A DNA stretch of 64,000 nucleotides from Bosea beijingensis (GTDB taxonomy: Bacteria > Pseudomonadota > Alphaproteobacteria > Rhizobiales > Beijerinckiaceae), in contig NZ_CP132359.1 of the NCBI RefSeq assembly GCF_030758975.1, forward strand, positions 3,555,283-3,619,282. Direction: 5' to 3'. Position 1 is the stretch's first letter; the number at the start of each line of letters is the position of its first letter. Positions 63,169-64,000 of this stretch are shown in pieces. Below the pieces are notes generated by a model. The model made no database searches. It saw only the letters and a program-made list of their open reading frames with translations, and was not told the DNA's origin. A program made the position numbers and the translations under genes.

Positions 63169-64000
63169 ATGTCCGAGATCATCTACGACGTCCCGACCTC
63201 CTGGGCGAAAAAGGCCTGGGCGACCGACGCCAAGTACAAGAAGATGTACGCGGCCTCGATCAAGGACCCCGACAAGTTCTGGGGCGAGCATGGGCAGCGG
63301 ATCGACTGGTTCAAGCCCTATACCAAGGTCAGGAACGCCAGCTACAAGCCGGGCAAGGTCTCGATCAAATGGTTCGAGGACGGCACGACCAACGTCGCCC
63401 ATAACTGCATCGACCGGCATCTCGCGACCCGCGCCAAGCAGACGGCGATCATCTGGGAAGGCGACGACCCCTCCGAGTCGAAGAAGATCACCTACGGCCA
63501 GCTCTATACCGAGGTCTGCAAGTTTGCGAACGTCCTCAAGGCCAACGGCGTCAAGAAGGGCGATCGCGTCACCATCTATCTGCCGATGATCCCGGAGGCG
63601 GCCTATGCGATGCTGGCCTGCGCCCGCATCGGCGCCGTCCATTCGGTGGTGTTCGGCGGCTTCTCGCCGGATTCGCTGGCGAGCCGCATCGAGGATTCCG
63701 ATTCGAAGATCGTGATCACCGCCGATGAAGGCTTGCGCGGCGGCCGCGCCGTCCCGCTCAAGAAGAATGTCGACACCGCCGACGACAAGGTGAAGGGCGG
63801 CATCGGCACCGTCATCGTCGTCAAGCGTACCGGCGGCAATGTCACCATGAAGGACGGCCGCGACCTCTGGTATCATGACGAGGCCGCCAAGGTCTCCGGC
63901 CATTGCCCGCCGGCCGAGATGAAGGCGGAAGACCCGCTCTTCCTGCTCTACACCTCGGGCTCGACCGGCAAGCCGAAGGGCGTGCTGCATACCAGCGCCG
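63169..64000 (+). CDS. acs: Acetyl-CoA synthetase (5' part, cut by window end)
   Basis: The visible 277 residues are the N-terminal part of the acetate-activating AMP-forming ligase of about 650 residues. The sequence shows WWFK-like [22 protein letters not shown]-like [44 protein letters not shown] and the ATP-binding P-loop [14 protein letters not shown] close to the window edge. ATG 63169 has GGGGAG about 11 bases upstream. The remainder, including the regulatory acetylation lysine, lies outside the window. Confidence 0.96.
   Translation, partial: MSEIIYDVPTSWAKKAWATDAKYKKMYAASIKDPDKFWGEHGQRIDWFKPYTKVRNASYKPGKVSIKWFEDGTTNVAHNCIDRHLATRAKQTAIIWEGDDPSESKKITYGQLYTEVCKFANVLKANGVKKGDRVTIYLPMIPEAAYAMLACARIGAVHSVVFGGFSPDSLASRIEDSDSKIVITADEGLRGGRAVPLKKNVDTADDKVKGGIGTVIVVKRTGGNVTMKDGRDLWYHDEAAKVSGHCPPAEMKAEDPLFLLYTSGSTGKPKGVLHTSA

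Overview
The window is gene-dense, high-GC chromosomal DNA with no tRNA, rRNA, CRISPR array or insertion sequence that I could see. The gene set points to an alphaproteobacterium of the order Hyphomicrobiales. Evidence includes a short RpoH next to an RluD-type synthase, an ftsE-ftsX pair behind a zinc-ribbon (MJ0042-type) protein, a HemY-like/Mic60 cluster divergent from tsaD-gpsA, DUF1127 and DUF2125 proteins, and two Lrp-type regulators. A Bosea-like genome is my best guess. That is an impression from gene content, not a database match.

Layout. 1-6.7 kb: LysR regulator, a hydrolase-fold protein lacking its catalytic serine and histidine, and an RND efflux pair. 6.7-15.3 kb: a polyamine-type ABC importer, then an amidohydrolase, a CoA transferase, an Asp/Glu-racemase-fold protein and a 3-hydroxyisobutyrate-dehydrogenase-like enzyme, probably a catabolic island for an imported nitrogen or acyl compound. 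15.4-24.2 kb: a second island with LacI and GntR regulators, a full carbohydrate ABC importer, an L-threonate-dehydrogenase-like enzyme and a 2-hydroxyacid dehydrogenase, probably for a sugar acid. 24.2-27.8 kb: a tandem AprI/Inh-domain protein, hppD with a divergent Lrp regulator, and a DUF533 protein.

28.0-36.7 kb: envelope-flavoured genes. A DprE1-like oxidase overlaps a UbiA-type phosphoribosyltransferase; these are two of the steps that make polyprenyl-phosphate arabinose. Further on is a tight operon of a small EamA/SMR-type transporter, an unannotated 40-residue ORF, a sugar-epimerase-like SDR and a class III aminotransferase. 36.8-45.5 kb: an ABC-2 exporter, a methyltransferase carrying a signal peptide, an APC permease, prfC, an Lrp regulator divergent from cysteine dioxygenase, a GH19 lysozyme-like enzyme, TspO and a lone receiver domain. 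45.5-53.9 kb: housekeeping genes hpt, zinc-ribbon protein, ftsEX, YdcF, PlsC-like, ChaC, DUF2125 and rpoH. 54.0-64.0 kb: RluD-type synthase, HemY-like protein, a HemD-Mic60 fusion, tsaD, gpsA, a small conserved protein, EVE-domain protein, DUF2235 hydrolase and the 5' part of acs, cut by the window edge.

The observations most worth following are the single-chain HemD-Mic60 fusion with no hemC beside it, the EamA/microORF/epimerase/aminotransferase operon, the arabinose-lipid enzyme pair without a linked DprE2, the secreted methyltransferase, and three enzymes whose key residues differ from family expectation (RND-linked hydrolase, hydantoin-racemase-like protein, cysteine dioxygenase). No intergenic gap exceeds 300 bases. 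Start sites were adjusted from the longest frames using Shine-Dalgarno sequences and usual family N-termini.
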